This document shows positions 1 to 8,891 of a stretch of 64,000 bases of DNA, in pieces. A model generated the notes under the pieces. That model was given only the letters and a program-made list of their open reading frames with translations. It did no database searches and was not told the DNA's origin. The position numbers and the translations under genes are program-made. Source of the DNA: Ancylobacter gelatini (GTDB lineage Bacteria; Pseudomonadota; Alphaproteobacteria; Rhizobiales; Xanthobacteraceae); the NCBI RefSeq assembly GCF_022601675.1, contig NZ_JAKVIL010000003.1, positions 1 to 64,000 on the forward strand, given 5' to 3'. Position 1 is the stretch's first letter; each line of letters begins with the position of its first letter.

Positions 1-41
1 ACTATGTCTTAAGACCTGGGAGAGTAGGTCGCTGCCAGGCC
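1..41 (+). rRNA. rrf: 5S ribosomal RNA, 3' end (partial)
   Basis: The first 40 bases read as the conserved 3' arm of bacterial 5S rRNA: a CCTGGGAGAGTAGGTC stretch followed by GCTGCCAGGC. Only the end of the gene is in the window, so the rest of an rrn operon should lie upstream. An intrinsic terminator follows about 40 bases later. The exact mature 3' end is uncertain by a few bases. Confidence 0.85.
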
Positions 42-80
42 TGCCAAACACAGCATGCGCTTCTAAACGACACCTGAGCA

Positions 81-118
81 AAACCCCCGTCGCGGTAACA
101 ACCCGGCGGGGGTTTTGT
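81..118 (+). terminator. Intrinsic terminator of the rrn operon
   Basis: AAACCCCCGTCG pairs with CGGCGGGGGTTT across a loop of about 10 nt (12 pairs, one G-T), followed directly by a T-rich stretch. It lies just downstream of the 5S end and fits the terminator of the ribosomal RNA operon. Confidence 0.85.
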
Positions 119-174
119 TATGAAAAATCCGCCGTAACCCGATCCCGTCCCCCGGCGCCCGGCCGCGCACCCCA

Positions 175-396
175 TCACGGCCCGGGGAGCCGCTCCTCCA
201 ACCGCGCCAGTTCCTTCTTCAGAGCCCGCATCTCCTCGAAACGCTTCGTCACATCGCGCAAGACCGAGGCCATCCCGGTCACCCGGCCACCGGAATCCTT
301 CAGCAGAACGATCGTGAACTCCAGCGAGAGACGCTGGCTGTCTCGCAAATGATCATTGGAGTGGCGCAGCGCAGACGGTGAAGCCCGATCAAGCAT
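175..396 (-). pseudogene. PAS-domain protein remnant (C-terminal part of a PAS fold)
   Basis: The 73-codon frame has a typical PAS/S-box C-terminal half: SLEFTIVLLKDSGGRVTGM, then a DVTKRFEE signature and a charged helix. In complete proteins this beta-strand pair and DVTKR end follow a full PAS core with its ligand pocket. Here the upstream part is missing and the first 20 or so residues do not resemble a PAS N-terminal half. It sits between the rrn terminator and the glutaminase gene. I read it as a decayed fragment left by rearrangement next to the rRNA operon, not a working gene. A small translated PAS-like protein cannot be excluded. Confidence 0.55.
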
Positions 397-496
397 CCGC
401 CAGTTCCCGCCGTCTCCGCGCTATCCGGGCCGCATCAAACGTTCCGCCGATCGAGCCACCAGGCGCCGGTCAGCGCTTCAGTCCGGCCGTGCCGGC

Positions 497-1477
497 TCAC
501 GCACCGAAGATCGACCAGCCGAGCCGCTTGGTGAGCAGTTCCAGCGCGATGCGGCCGAGATGTGAATTGCCGTAGGCGTCGAGGCCCGGCGACCACACCG
601 CAATCGAAGCCTTGCCAGGCGCGATGGCGAGAATACCGCCACCCACCCCGCTCTTGCCCGGCAGGCCGACGCGATAGGCGAACTCGCCCGAACCGTCATA
701 ATGGCCGCAGGTCAGCATCACCGCGTTGATACGGCGCGCGCGCTCGGGCGTTACCACACGGTGTCCGGTCGCCGGGTTGCGTCCGGAGTGGGCGAGGTAG
801 CGCCCGGCCATGGCGAGTTGCCGACAGTTCATGACGATCGAACAATGGTGGAAATAGACGCCGAGCGTGTAGTCGACCGGGTTCTCGATCACACCGAACG
901 ACTTCATGTAGTTGGCCAGGGCTATATTGCGAAAGCCGGTGCGCCGTTCCGATTCGGCGACGGTGCGGTCGATCGTGATCGAGGTGTCGTCGGCGAGAAA
1001 TTGCACGAAGCGCAGGATCTCGCCCAGCGCCTCCTTGGGCTGGTGGCCCGAGAGGATGCGGTCGGTGACAGCGATCGCGCCGGCATTGATGAATGGGTTA
1101 CGCGGAATGCCGTGCTCATATTCAAGCTGGACGATGGAATTGAACGCGCTGCCGGAGGGCTCCCGCCCGACATGCTTCCACAGCCGGTCGCCCGCCTTGC
1201 CGAGCGCGAGGGTCAGGGTGAAGACCTTGGAAATGCTCTGGATCGAGAACGGCATGTCAGCATCGCCGCCCGCGGCGACGGTGCCGTCATTGTCGATCAC
1301 CACGAGGCCGAAGGCGCCGGTGTCGACATTGGCAAGTTCGGGGATATAGCTGGCCGGTTCGCCTCGGTCGGTCCGTTGCCGCATCTCTTCGGCGATTTCC
1401 TTGACGACACGTTCCAGATCGGCCACGGCTTGATTCACCTTCTCTCGACCGCGTTGCGCCCGCTGCTGCGCCAGCAT
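497..1477 (-). CDS. glsA: Glutaminase (L-glutamine amidohydrolase)
   Basis: Hydrolyses L-glutamine to L-glutamate and ammonia in the cytoplasm; serine-dependent beta-lactamase-like fold. The frame from the ATG at 1477 gives 326 aa, near the usual 305-330. Visible motifs are the SxxK pair at S81/K84 in PFSIQSISK, the [11 protein letters not shown] block, the C-terminal [12 protein letters not shown] motif and a [10 protein letters not shown] end. The frame stays open to 1582, but the extra 35 residues are basic and unlike the family, so the internal ATG is preferred even without a clear Shine-Dalgarno. It stands alone, on the same strand as its downstream neighbour remnant and the L,D-transpeptidase gene upstream. 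Confidence 0.93.
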   Translation of the reverse strand: MLAQQRAQRGREKVNQAVADLERVVKEIAEEMRQRTDRGEPASYIPELANVDTGAFGLVVIDNDGTVAAGGDADMPFSIQSISKVFTLTLALGKAGDRLWKHVGREPSGSAFNSIVQLEYEHGIPRNPFINAGAIAVTDRILSGHQPKEALGEILRFVQFLADDTSITIDRTVAESERRTGFRNIALANYMKSFGVIENPVDYTLGVYFHHCSIVMNCRQLAMAGRYLAHSGRNPATGHRVVTPERARRINAVMLTCGHYDGSGEFAYRVGLPGKSGVGGGILAIAPGKASIAVWSPGLDAYGNSHLGRIALELLTKRLGWSIFGA

Positions 1478-1604
1478 CCGGTCGGCATCACTGATGCGAG
1501 AATTATACCGACAGCGGCCGGGATGCGCGCCAAAAAGCGCGATCTTCCCCGTGCAACGTGAGTGCCATTTTGCAGCGCCCACGCCACACCGGCGTAATGG
1601 TGCG

Positions 1605-2771
1605 CTATTTTTCCCGGCTTCGCCCGGTGAGCCAGGCGATGAGCGGGTTCATCGGCTCATCGCCCTTCGGCATGCTCTCAACCACGATGATGCGGTCGAT
1701 CTTGCCCTGCTCGAAGGTGGTCATGAACGTGTCGTAGTCGTCGATGGACACACAGCCATTGGAATCGCCACGCGGCCCGAGCAGATAGGGGTGAACGAGG
1801 AAGCCGTTGCGGCCATACATCTCGCCCTTACCGATAGGGGTCATACGCACGGCCCGGGAGCCGTGGAACAGCTTCTCTCGCCAGGTCAGCTTGTAGATGT
1901 TGGGAGGCGTGGGGCCGTACATCTTCACGGAGACGTGGCGGATATTGTCCATCTTGTCGCCATAGCCGGAATGGGCTTCCAGCTTCTTGCCACCGGGAAG
2001 ATAGACCTTCTTGGCCTTGATGTCGTAGAGAGCGAAGCGGTCCTCTGGCCCGGGATAGGTCAGTTCCGGACGCATCGCCTCGGGCGGGGGCGTGTCGGGC
2101 AATGTCGGCGCCGCGTCGGGCGCTTCGTCCTCGGGGAGCGGACCGGCCGTCGCCTGCTCGACGCTCAAGAGCGGGTTGCGCGGCGGCAGGGGCGCAAGGG
2201 CGAGCTGTGTGCGGGTCTGCTCGGCGGATTGGGCGACGGCGGCGTCGGCATCCGGAGTGTCGGGAGCCTGGAGGCGGCCGGCAAAAAGTGGGTTGGCGAC
2301 AGGCAGCGGGATAGTCGTCGCGGTCTCCACCACCGGCTCGGGCGTGGTTCCCGCATCCGCCACATTGTCCGTCGTCGGCAGGCTCGCGACCGGGGCCTCG
2401 TGGGCGGTCGGCCGCGGTTCCTGAAGCGCGGGATCGAACAGCCAGTTCGGCGCAAGTGCAATCAGGCCCGAAGAGTGGAAGTTGCGCACGTCCATCACCG
2501 TGCGCACCGGCACCGGCGGCGCGATGGCGAACGGTTCGGGGGTCATCTTCATGGGTTCGGAGAGGATGGGGCGCAATGCGGGCTGCCCGACTGGATCGGC
2601 GCCCCAACCTGCACCCCAGGCGGCGGCGACCGCGACGGCGGCGACACCGCAGAAGCCGATAACTCCCACACCGACCACATGGGCGAGCGAACGCGCTCTC
2701 AGGCCGTGCCATTGTCTGACAGGGGCCTCGCTGCTGGCCTTCGCCGTACTGATCCGGGCCTTTTCCGCCAT
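1605..2771 (-). CDS. DUF2778 / Tlde1-type L,D-transpeptidase-like envelope protein
   Basis: Probably a peptidoglycan-modifying enzyme of the periplasmic face. It has a short cytoplasmic start, one membrane segment at about residues 27-50 ([21 protein letters not shown]), a Pro/Ala-rich linker of some 200 residues and a C-terminal domain with [15 protein letters not shown]327 and C340 fit the His and Cys of the L,D-transpeptidase active site as found in DUF2778 (Tlde1) proteins. The frame is open to 2849, but ATG 2771 has AGAGAGGA 4 nt upstream and gives 388 aa. Rhizobial genomes carry many such proteins without a type VI secretion context. No T6SS genes are nearby, so an effector role is not supported here. 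Confidence 0.8.
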   Translation of the reverse strand: MAEKARISTAKASSEAPVRQWHGLRARSLAHVVGVGVIGFCGVAAVAVAAAWGAGWGADPVGQPALRPILSEPMKMTPEPFAIAPPVPVRTVMDVRNFHSSGLIALAPNWLFDPALQEPRPTAHEAPVASLPTTDNVADAGTTPEPVVETATTIPLPVANPLFAGRLQAPDTPDADAAVAQSAEQTRTQLALAPLPPRNPLLSVEQATAGPLPEDEAPDAAPTLPDTPPPEAMRPELTYPGPEDRFALYDIKAKKVYLPGGKKLEAHSGYGDKMDNIRHVSVKMYGPTPPNIYKLTWREKLFHGSRAVRMTPIGKGEMYGRNGFLVHPYLLGPRGDSNGCVSIDDYDTFMTTFEQGKIDRIIVVESMPKGDEPMNPLIAWLTGRSREK

Positions 2772-2962
2772 GATCCTCTCTGCTCGACCCCTTTCGAGCC
2801 GTGACAGCGCCGAAGCGCCTGGCGCCTCCGCCCACATCAGTCTCATCAACGCGGCGGGCGGTCAATTCCGTCCGCTGCCCAATATGCCCGCGCCACGGGG
2901 TTCAGGACGGCGCGCGGCATCCAGGACGAGCCGGATGCTAGGCGCTCATGGGTAACATTCCG

Positions 2963-4066
2963 TTAATCCGGCATTGTGGGCGCCATATGGCGGTGCGACG
3001 CCGGGTTCCCCGCAGCGCCGATGTCGAGGCCGCGTGTGAGCACGGCGAGCCAATCGGCCTCGGTGACCACGCCAAGCAGGCGCCGTTCCGAATCAAGGAC
3101 ATAGACCGCATGGACATGGCCGCCGGCGAATTGCGCGATCAGGCCCAGGGCCGGGGCTTCGGGAACCGTGGTCGCGGCAGGTGCCATCAACTCGTGAGCA
3201 AGGGCGCCGGAGCCGCCAAGCTCGCGCGGTCCGATGACGCCGGCGAGGCGGCGCTGGGAGTCAATGACAGGTAGCGAGCGAAGGTCGTGGCTGGCGAGCA
3301 GTGCCGCGACCACCTGTCGCGAGGCTTCCGCGCCGACCGATATCACGTCGCGGGTCATGAGGTCCCGGCAGGCGAGGTCGTGATAGGCGCGCGCCAGCGC
3401 CCGTTTCTCGATGGCACGCAACAGGCGCTCCAGATCGTCGCGCGTGATATCAAAGGTCTCGCCGAGTTCATCGAGCGCGGCATCGACGTCTTGAGCGTTG
3501 AAGGAAGGACGGCTCTCCGTCTCGACGGGCGGCACGGCCGGTGGGGCCGCGCGATGCGGATAGGGATTTCCCGCCAGCCGGTGATAGGCAAAGGCGCATG
3601 CCACCAGCAGGAGCGCGTTCAGCCCGACCGGCGCCAGCGGAAACAGCAGGCTGGCGGAGGGCGCCGCGAACAGGCCGACGAGCGCAGCGGCGCCGCCGGG
3701 CGGATGCAGGCAGCGCAGCAGCGACATCGCCGCGATGGCGAGGCCGACGGCCAACCCCGCTGCGAGCGCGGGCTCGCCCACCACATGCCCGACGGTGAAC
3801 CCGACCAGTGCCGAGATCGCGTTGCCGCCGACCACCGGCCAGGGCTGGGACATCGGGCTGGACGGCACAACAAACAGCAGCACGGCCGAGGCGCCCATCG
3901 GGGGTACCAGCCACAGCCCGTGAGGTCCTTGGGCCGCGAGAAGCGCACAGGCGAGGCCAGTCAGGCCGATGCCGGCAAAGGCACCGGCAGAGGCCCGAAG
4001 GCGCTGGCCGAGAGTGGCGCCCGGCAGGATCGGGCGGAACAGCTTGAAACGTGCGAGAGGGGACAT
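2963..4066 (-). CDS. HPP-family membrane protein with C-terminal CBS pair
   Basis: Integral inner-membrane protein of 367 aa. The N-terminal HPP domain (about 1-165) has four or more hydrophobic helices and the name-giving HPPGG motif at residue 121. The C-terminal half carries two CBS repeats (about 235-350, with RDLMTRDVISV and HELMAPAATTV starts), which usually sense adenosyl ligands. Plant and cyanobacterial HPP proteins have been linked to nitrite transport; the role in this organism is unknown. ATG 4066 has GGGAGA 5 nt upstream. It is divergent from the TerC-type gene. Confidence 0.85.
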   Translation of the reverse strand: MSPLARFKLFRPILPGATLGQRLRASAGAFAGIGLTGLACALLAAQGPHGLWLVPPMGASAVLLFVVPSSPMSQPWPVVGGNAISALVGFTVGHVVGEPALAAGLAVGLAIAAMSLLRCLHPPGGAAALVGLFAAPSASLLFPLAPVGLNALLLVACAFAYHRLAGNPYPHRAAPPAVPPVETESRPSFNAQDVDAALDELGETFDITRDDLERLLRAIEKRALARAYHDLACRDLMTRDVISVGAEASRQVVAALLASHDLRSLPVIDSQRRLAGVIGPRELGGSGALAHELMAPAATTVPEAPALGLIAQFAGGHVHAVYVLDSERRLLGVVTEADWLAVLTRGLDIGAAGNPASHRHMAPTMPD

Positions 4067-4280
4067 TCGCGTCTCCCGTTTTTTTTGAAGGTGTTGTTGG
4101 TCGGCACGGTGCCGTCGACGAAGCCCCCTTATACAGGTTTGTTCGCGTGCATGTGAACGGGCACCGGCGCGCGATAGCTTAGCCTTGCTGCGCGCGGTCC
4201 CATTGCCCTAGTTCATGGGGGCGGGTCCGGCGGGACGATGGTTTTCCGCTGGGCGGGACGCGAGGAGAGCGACAGCGACG

Positions 4281-5828
4281 ATGATGTTCGAGTGGATGGC
4301 GGACCCGGCGGCCTGGGCGGGCCTCGCCACGCTGATCGTGCTGGAAGTGGTGCTCGGCAGCGACAATCTGGTGTTCATCGCGATCCTCGCTGACAAACTA
4401 CCGCCGGACCAGCGCGAGCGGGCGCGGATCACCGGCCTGTCGCTGGCGCTGCTCATGCGCCTGGCACTGCTGGCCTCGGTGTCGTGGATCGTCACGCTCA
4501 CCTCTCCGCTGTTCACTATCCTAGGCTCGGCGATTTCCTGGCGCGACGTCATCCTGATCGTCGGCGGCCTGTTCCTCCTGTTCAAGGGCACCACCGAGCT
4601 TCATGAACGGCTGGAAGGCGGCCACGAGGCCAAGGCCAGCGCGGGCGCCTATGCCGTCTTCTGGCACGTCATCGCGCAGATCGTGGTGCTGGACGCCGTG
4701 TTCTCGCTCGACAGCGTGATCACGGCGGTCGGCATGGTGCGCGATCTGTCAGTGATGATGATCGCGGTCGTGATCGCCGTGGGCGTGATGATGGTGGCGA
4801 GCCGGCCGCTGATGGCCTTCGTCAGCCGTCACCCGACCGTGGTGATCCTCTGCCTCGGCTTCCTGCTGATGATCGGCTTCAGCCTGATCGTCGAGGGTCT
4901 CGGCTTCCACATTCCCAAGGGCTATCTCTACGCCGCCATCGGCTTCTCGATCCTGATCGAGGCGGCAAATCAGTTCGGCCGGCGCAATGTGCGCAAGCGC
5001 GTGACCACCATGGACCTGCGCGACCGCACCTCGCGCGCCGTGCTCCGGCTGCTGCGGGGCGGGGAAAGCGCGCCGGACGCCTCGGAGGAACTGGCCGCCA
5101 TCGCCTCGACCGGCGGCGACCTGCCGGCCTTCTCACCGCAGGAAAGCGCGATGATCGAGCGCGTATTGACGCTGGCTGAACGTTCGGTGCGCTCCATCAT
5201 GGTGCCGCGCGTCGACACGGTCTGGCTCGACATTGAGGATGAGCCGAAGGCGGTGCTCGAGGAAATCCGCGCCAGCGGTCGCTCACGCTTTCCAGTGTGC
5301 CGTGGCGATCTCGACGATGTGCTCGGCGTGGTCCATGCCAAGGACCTGCTGGGCCAGTACGCGGCGCGCGGCGCCGTCGATCTTTCGCAGGCGCTGCGCA
5401 AGCCGGTCTATGTGAGCGAGACCCTGCCGGTGCTGCGCCTGCTCGAACAGTTCAAGGCCTCGAATGTCCACATGGCCATCGTGGTCGACGAGCACGGCAC
5501 GTTCGAGGGGCTGGTGACCCTGACCGATATCCTGACGGCTATTGCCGGCGACCTGCCGGAATTGGCGGGTGAGGAGGAGCCCTACGCGATGCGGCGCGAG
5601 GACGGCTCATGGCGGCTCGACGGCCGCATGCCCGTGGGCGAGGTGGAAAGTGCGCTGGGGGTAGAGGGGCTGCGCGGCGGCGATTTCGAGACGCTGGCCG
5701 GCTTCATCCTCTCGGAACTGGGCCATCTGCCGGAGCCGGGCGAGAGCATGGACTGGAAGGGCTGGCATTTCGAGGTGCTGGACCTCGACGGCCACCGCAT
5801 CAATCACATCGCCGCTTCCAAGCGTTGA
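4281..5828 (+). CDS. TerC-family membrane protein with CBS pair and CorC/HlyC domain (YegH/YoaE-like)
   Basis: 515 aa. Residues about 1-240 form a TerC-type membrane domain of seven or so helices, with the acidic motifs [11 protein letters not shown] and [14 protein letters not shown] that in TerC relatives are thought to handle metal ions. Then come two CBS repeats (about 300-425) and a CorC/HlyC transporter-associated domain at the C-terminus (about 430-510). The family is implicated in metal efflux or metalation, including Mn, but the substrate is not known here. The frame is open from 4215; the ATG at 4281 is chosen because GGAGAG lies 11 nt upstream and the family starts here. I found no convincing yybP-ykoY manganese riboswitch upstream. 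Confidence 0.88.
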   Translation: MMFEWMADPAAWAGLATLIVLEVVLGSDNLVFIAILADKLPPDQRERARITGLSLALLMRLALLASVSWIVTLTSPLFTILGSAISWRDVILIVGGLFLLFKGTTELHERLEGGHEAKASAGAYAVFWHVIAQIVVLDAVFSLDSVITAVGMVRDLSVMMIAVVIAVGVMMVASRPLMAFVSRHPTVVILCLGFLLMIGFSLIVEGLGFHIPKGYLYAAIGFSILIEAANQFGRRNVRKRVTTMDLRDRTSRAVLRLLRGGESAPDASEELAAIASTGGDLPAFSPQESAMIERVLTLAERSVRSIMVPRVDTVWLDIEDEPKAVLEEIRASGRSRFPVCRGDLDDVLGVVHAKDLLGQYAARGAVDLSQALRKPVYVSETLPVLRLLEQFKASNVHMAIVVDEHGTFEGLVTLTDILTAIAGDLPELAGEEEPYAMRREDGSWRLDGRMPVGEVESALGVEGLRGGDFETLAGFILSELGHLPEPGESMDWKGWHFEVLDLDGHRINHIAASKR

Positions 5829-5917
5829 ACCCGGTCGACGTAAAGGTGGGGGCGCATAGCGGCCCTCGCGCCGGAACCCTGTTTCTTCAGCCCCGCCGCG
5901 CACCGTTGCGGCGCTCG

Positions 5918-5945
5918 CGATCTCGATTGTGATCACAAGAGATCG
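5918..5945. promoter_or_regulatory. Nested palindrome, possible operator or small hairpin
   Basis: TTGTGATCACAA (5927-5938) is a perfect 12-bp palindrome flanked by CGATCTC on the left and its exact complement GAGATCG on the right. The arms are offset by two bases (GA) on the left only. It is 90 bp after the TerC-type stop codon. The centre resembles TGTGA/TCACA half sites but lacks the 6-bp spacer of a CRP site. Confidence 0.4.
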
Positions 5946-6026
5946 AGGCGGGACCTATTCATTGGATACAATCTAGTGAGGCGGTAGGCGAGCAGCCGAC
6001 ACACCTCGTGTGCACTGCAATAATGG

Positions 6027-6134
6027 TCAGAAGCATAGCCAGGTTAGTACGACGAAGATGCCGAGCAGGGTAGCGGCTCCGCCGAACCATCCGGCCCCTG
6101 ATTCATCTTGCTTGATGTTCTGATTCTGGCTCAT
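6027..6134 (-). CDS. Small single-pass membrane protein, 35 aa, unknown function
   Basis: The ORF begins at ATG 6134 with a near-ideal GGAGGAA Shine-Dalgarno 4 nt upstream and ends with TGA at 6027. The product has a polar N-terminus (MSQNQNIKQDESGAG) followed by one hydrophobic helix of about 19 residues (FGGAATLLGIFVVLTWLCF) that runs to the C-terminus. This is typical of small inner-membrane proteins. It lies alone in an AT-richer intergenic stretch. The strong ribosome binding site and sensible topology are the support; I do not recognise a family. Confidence 0.6.
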   Translation of the reverse strand: MSQNQNIKQDESGAGWFGGAATLLGIFVVLTWLCF

Positions 6135-6403
6135 CAATTCCTCCAAATTTATGTTTTGTTTGGCGAGACAATAACGACAAACTTTATGTATGGAACCAGG
6201 GGAGGGTGCGTCACTTTGGCAGGGGGTGTTGGCGCGGGAAATTGTTGATTTTTTCGCTTTTATTTTAGTGGTTTAGCGAACATCGCGTGATGTGAACCGC
6301 CCCAAGCGCGGGGTGCGCTGCCATCCGCGCGCCGCCGTGGTAAGAGGGCCGCGGCCAGACATGGCCTTCGGCCCCCGCTTCACAGCCCGACGAGTTGACC
6401 GAC

Positions 6404-7741
6404 ATGAGCGAGTCCGCTGCTGCCCTCCTTGAAGCGCGTATCGATCAGAAGCGCGCGTGCATCGGCGTGATCGGCCTTGGCTATGTCGGCCTGCCGCTGG
6501 CGCTGGTGGCGGTCGAGGCCGGGTTCGAGGTGATCGGGTTCGACATTAACCCGGGGCGGGTCGAGGCCATCGCCGCCGGCCGGCAGGTCATCCGCTATAT
6601 CCCTGCCGAGCGCATGGGCGCCGCGCTGGAGACCGGGCGCTTCCTCGTCACCGCTGATTTCACCCGGCTTGGCGATTGCGACGCGGTACTTATCTGCGTC
6701 CCGACCCCGCTGACCCGCCAGCGTGAGCCGGACCTGTCCTTCGTCGAGCGCACTGCGCGTGACATTGCGCGCACGCTGCGGCCCGGTCAGCTTGTGGTGC
6801 TGGAATCCACCACCTGGCCCGGCACCACGGTCGAACTGGTCAAGCCGATCCTGGAGGAGCGCGGCCTGATGTCCGGCCGCGACTTCTTCCTTGCCTTCTC
6901 CCCCGAGCGCGAGGACCCCGGCAATGTCCGCTACTCCACCGCCACCATCCCGAAAGTGGTGGGCGGCGACGGCGCGGCGGCGGGACGGCTCGCCGAGAGC
7001 CTCTATCGCGCGCTGGTGACGGAGGTGGTGCCGGTATCCTCGACCCAGGCAGCGGAGGCGGTGAAACTCACCGAGAACATCTTCCGCGCCGTGAACATCG
7101 CCCTCGTCAACGAGCTCAAGACCGTCTACGGCGCCATGGGCATCGACATCTGGGAAGTGATCGAGGCGGCCGGCACCAAGCCGTTCGGCTTCATGCCGTT
7201 CTATCCCGGCCCGGGGCTGGGCGGGCACTGTATCCCGATCGATCCGTTCTATCTCACCTGGAAGGCGCGCGAATTCGACATCGAGACCCGGTTCATCGAG
7301 CTTGCCGGGCAGATCAACACCCGCATGCCCTATCTGGTGGTCGATCGCCTCGCCGAGGCGCTGGACACCGTAGCGGGGCGCGGGCTCAACGGCGCACGCA
7401 TCCTGGTGCTCGGGGTGGCCTACAAGAAGAACATCGACGATGTGCGCGAGAGCCCGGCGCTCAAGCTGATGGAGCTGATCGACGAGCGCGGCGGACTGTG
7501 CGAGTTCCACGACCCGCATGTCGCGGCGCTGCCGCCGACGCGCCGCCATCCCCGGCTGTCGGGCAAGGCATCGGTGCCGCTGACGAAAGAAGGCCTGGCG
7601 GGTTTCGACGCGGTGCTGGTCGCCACAGACCATGACGAGGTTGATTACGCGCTGGTCGCCGCCCATGCCCGCGTGCTGGTCGACACCCGCAATGTGTTCG
7701 TCCGTCTCGGGCTGGCGCCGGAGGGGCTCGTCAAGGCGTGA
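6404..7741 (+). CDS. UDP-sugar 6-dehydrogenase (UDP-GlcNAc/ManNAc-type uronate synthesis)
   Basis: 445 aa, UDP-glucose/GDP-mannose dehydrogenase family. The N-terminal Rossmann motif GVIGLGYVGLPLA binds NAD. The substrate domain carries the catalytic Cys at residue 276 in GGHCIPIDP. The C-terminal domain has VLGVAYKKNIDDVRESPA. The overall pattern (ICVPTPL, ESTTWPGTT, FSPERE) is closest to the WbpA/WbpO group, which oxidise UDP-N-acetylhexosamines to uronic acids for surface polysaccharides. ATG 6404 is preferred to the TTG at 6395. Its 3' end overlaps the convergent lyase-like gene by 11 bp. The exact substrate is not resolved. Confidence 0.88.
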   Translation: MSESAAALLEARIDQKRACIGVIGLGYVGLPLALVAVEAGFEVIGFDINPGRVEAIAAGRQVIRYIPAERMGAALETGRFLVTADFTRLGDCDAVLICVPTPLTRQREPDLSFVERTARDIARTLRPGQLVVLESTTWPGTTVELVKPILEERGLMSGRDFFLAFSPEREDPGNVRYSTATIPKVVGGDGAAAGRLAESLYRALVTEVVPVSSTQAAEAVKLTENIFRAVNIALVNELKTVYGAMGIDIWEVIEAAGTKPFGFMPFYPGPGLGGHCIPIDPFYLTWKAREFDIETRFIELAGQINTRMPYLVVDRLAEALDTVAGRGLNGARILVLGVAYKKNIDDVRESPALKLMELIDERGGLCEFHDPHVAALPPTRRHPRLSGKASVPLTKEGLAGFDAVLVATDHDEVDYALVAAHARVLVDTRNVFVRLGLAPEGLVKA

Positions 7742-8765
7742 GCGTGCTGGCCTCCACCGGCGGCGTCAGCTTCCCGCAGGTCGCGGCCGGGGCGACGTCC
7801 GTGCAGGTCGGACCGCGACGGAAATTGTCGTAATAGATGCGCCACACGTCGGCGGCGCCGGCGCGGTACGGACCGAACTTGAAATACATGTTCTCGCCCA
7901 GTCCCGGCCCTTCATGGCCGATCCGGCCGGTGACGCTGGCGATCCACTGGCCGTTGGCGAGGATTTCGATGCGCCCGTTGCCCTCCGGTCCGGCCTGGAC
8001 CAGGAAGGCGAAATCGATCCAGCCCGAGTCCAGCGCCGGCAGCTTGCCGCCACGAGGCTGGACCACGAGGTCGGGCGTACAGCCGGAAAACCCGGCAAGC
8101 GCCCCGGCGGCCGAGCCGGGCTCGACGGCAATGAGGGCGCGGAACTGGTTGAAATCGTCCGGCGGCCCGGCAGCGGCCTCGCCGGTGCGACAGCCACCTG
8201 GCCGCTCGGGTGCACCCGCCGCGACGAAGCTTCCGGTATCGGTGTCGACCGTCACCGCCAGCTTGCCCTCGATGAGGCGCAGGGCGAGCAGCGGGCTGTA
8301 ATCGCCGTCGGCGCCGGGCTCGATCTCGCGCTTCCACTGCGCCATCACATAGCGGTGGCGCATGGTCGGGATCGGCTCGGCCATTTTCATCGAGAAGCCG
8401 TACCAGACCGGCGCGCCATAGGGCACCAGCACCTCGGGGCGCTCCCACACCTCGGCCCGCTCGCTGCACAGCCCGTTCGGCGTCGCGCATTGCGGCCGTA
8501 CCGAGAGGTCGATCGACTGGCGCCCCGTGCGCGCGGTCGCGGTGCTGAAGACATGACTTCCCGCGCCCTGCTCGCGGTTGTTCTTGTAGAACAGACCGCC
8601 CTGAGCGGAGAAATCGCTGCCCTCGAAATCCTCATGCAGCACCAGCGCTTGCGGGTCGGCGCGTGCATGGGTGGCGCCCAGAGCCAACCCGAACAACAGC
8701 ACCGCGCCGGCGAGGCGCAGCCGGCCGTAGCGCGGCGAAGCGGGAGGCGGGGCAGAGCACGGCAT
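7731..8765 (-). CDS. Secreted polysaccharide-lyase-like protein (heparin lyase I fold)
   Basis: 344 aa with a signal peptide at about 1-36 (hydrophobic AGAVLLFGLALGATHARA, cleavage near ARA-DP). The mature part begins with LVLHEDFEGSDFSAQGG and contains SERAEVW, WYGFSMKM, HRYVMAQWKRE and a late FKFGPYR...WRIYYDNFRRG block. This is the beta-jelly-roll pattern of the heparin-lyase-I/PL20-like family that cleaves or binds uronic-acid polysaccharides. Six Cys residues in the mature part suggest disulphides. It is convergent with the UDP-sugar dehydrogenase and divergent from the ABC operon. It could trim an exported glycan; substrate unknown. Confidence 0.7.
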   Translation of the reverse strand: MPCSAPPPASPRYGRLRLAGAVLLFGLALGATHARADPQALVLHEDFEGSDFSAQGGLFYKNNREQGAGSHVFSTATARTGRQSIDLSVRPQCATPNGLCSERAEVWERPEVLVPYGAPVWYGFSMKMAEPIPTMRHRYVMAQWKREIEPGADGDYSPLLALRLIEGKLAVTVDTDTGSFVAAGAPERPGGCRTGEAAAGPPDDFNQFRALIAVEPGSAAGALAGFSGCTPDLVVQPRGGKLPALDSGWIDFAFLVQAGPEGNGRIEILANGQWIASVTGRIGHEGPGLGENMYFKFGPYRAGAADVWRIYYDNFRRGPTCTDVAPAATCGKLTPPVEASTLTP

Positions 8766-8891
8766 GGCAGCGGAAACCTCGGGCTTATGCTAGCATTGTC
8801 ATAATTTGGTGATCGATCAGGCAGAGCCGATCCCGACTACCTATTTGTCGACGATTGAATCTTAGCCGCGGCGCTGAAAGGCGCAAAGTCC

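Larger units (their letters stand above)
5829..6403. other. Intergenic region with a palindrome and one small ORF
   Basis: 575 bases between the TerC-type gene and the nucleotide-sugar dehydrogenase. It holds the palindrome at 5918-5945, the 35-codon ORF at 6027-6134 (minus) and, from about 6140 to 6270, a visibly AT-richer stretch that probably contains the promoter of that ORF. I see no other gene, tRNA or clear terminator. Confidence 0.6.

Noticed and set aside
4067..4280. Possible yybP-ykoY (Mn) riboswitch upstream of the TerC-type gene
   Set aside because: Such switches often precede terC-like genes, but I could not find the conserved loops in the 214-bp gap.
5927..5938. CRP or FNR binding site
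   Set aside because: TTGTGATCACAA has TGTGA and TCACA halves overlapping with no 6-bp spacer, and lacks the FNR TTGAT-N4-ATCAA form.
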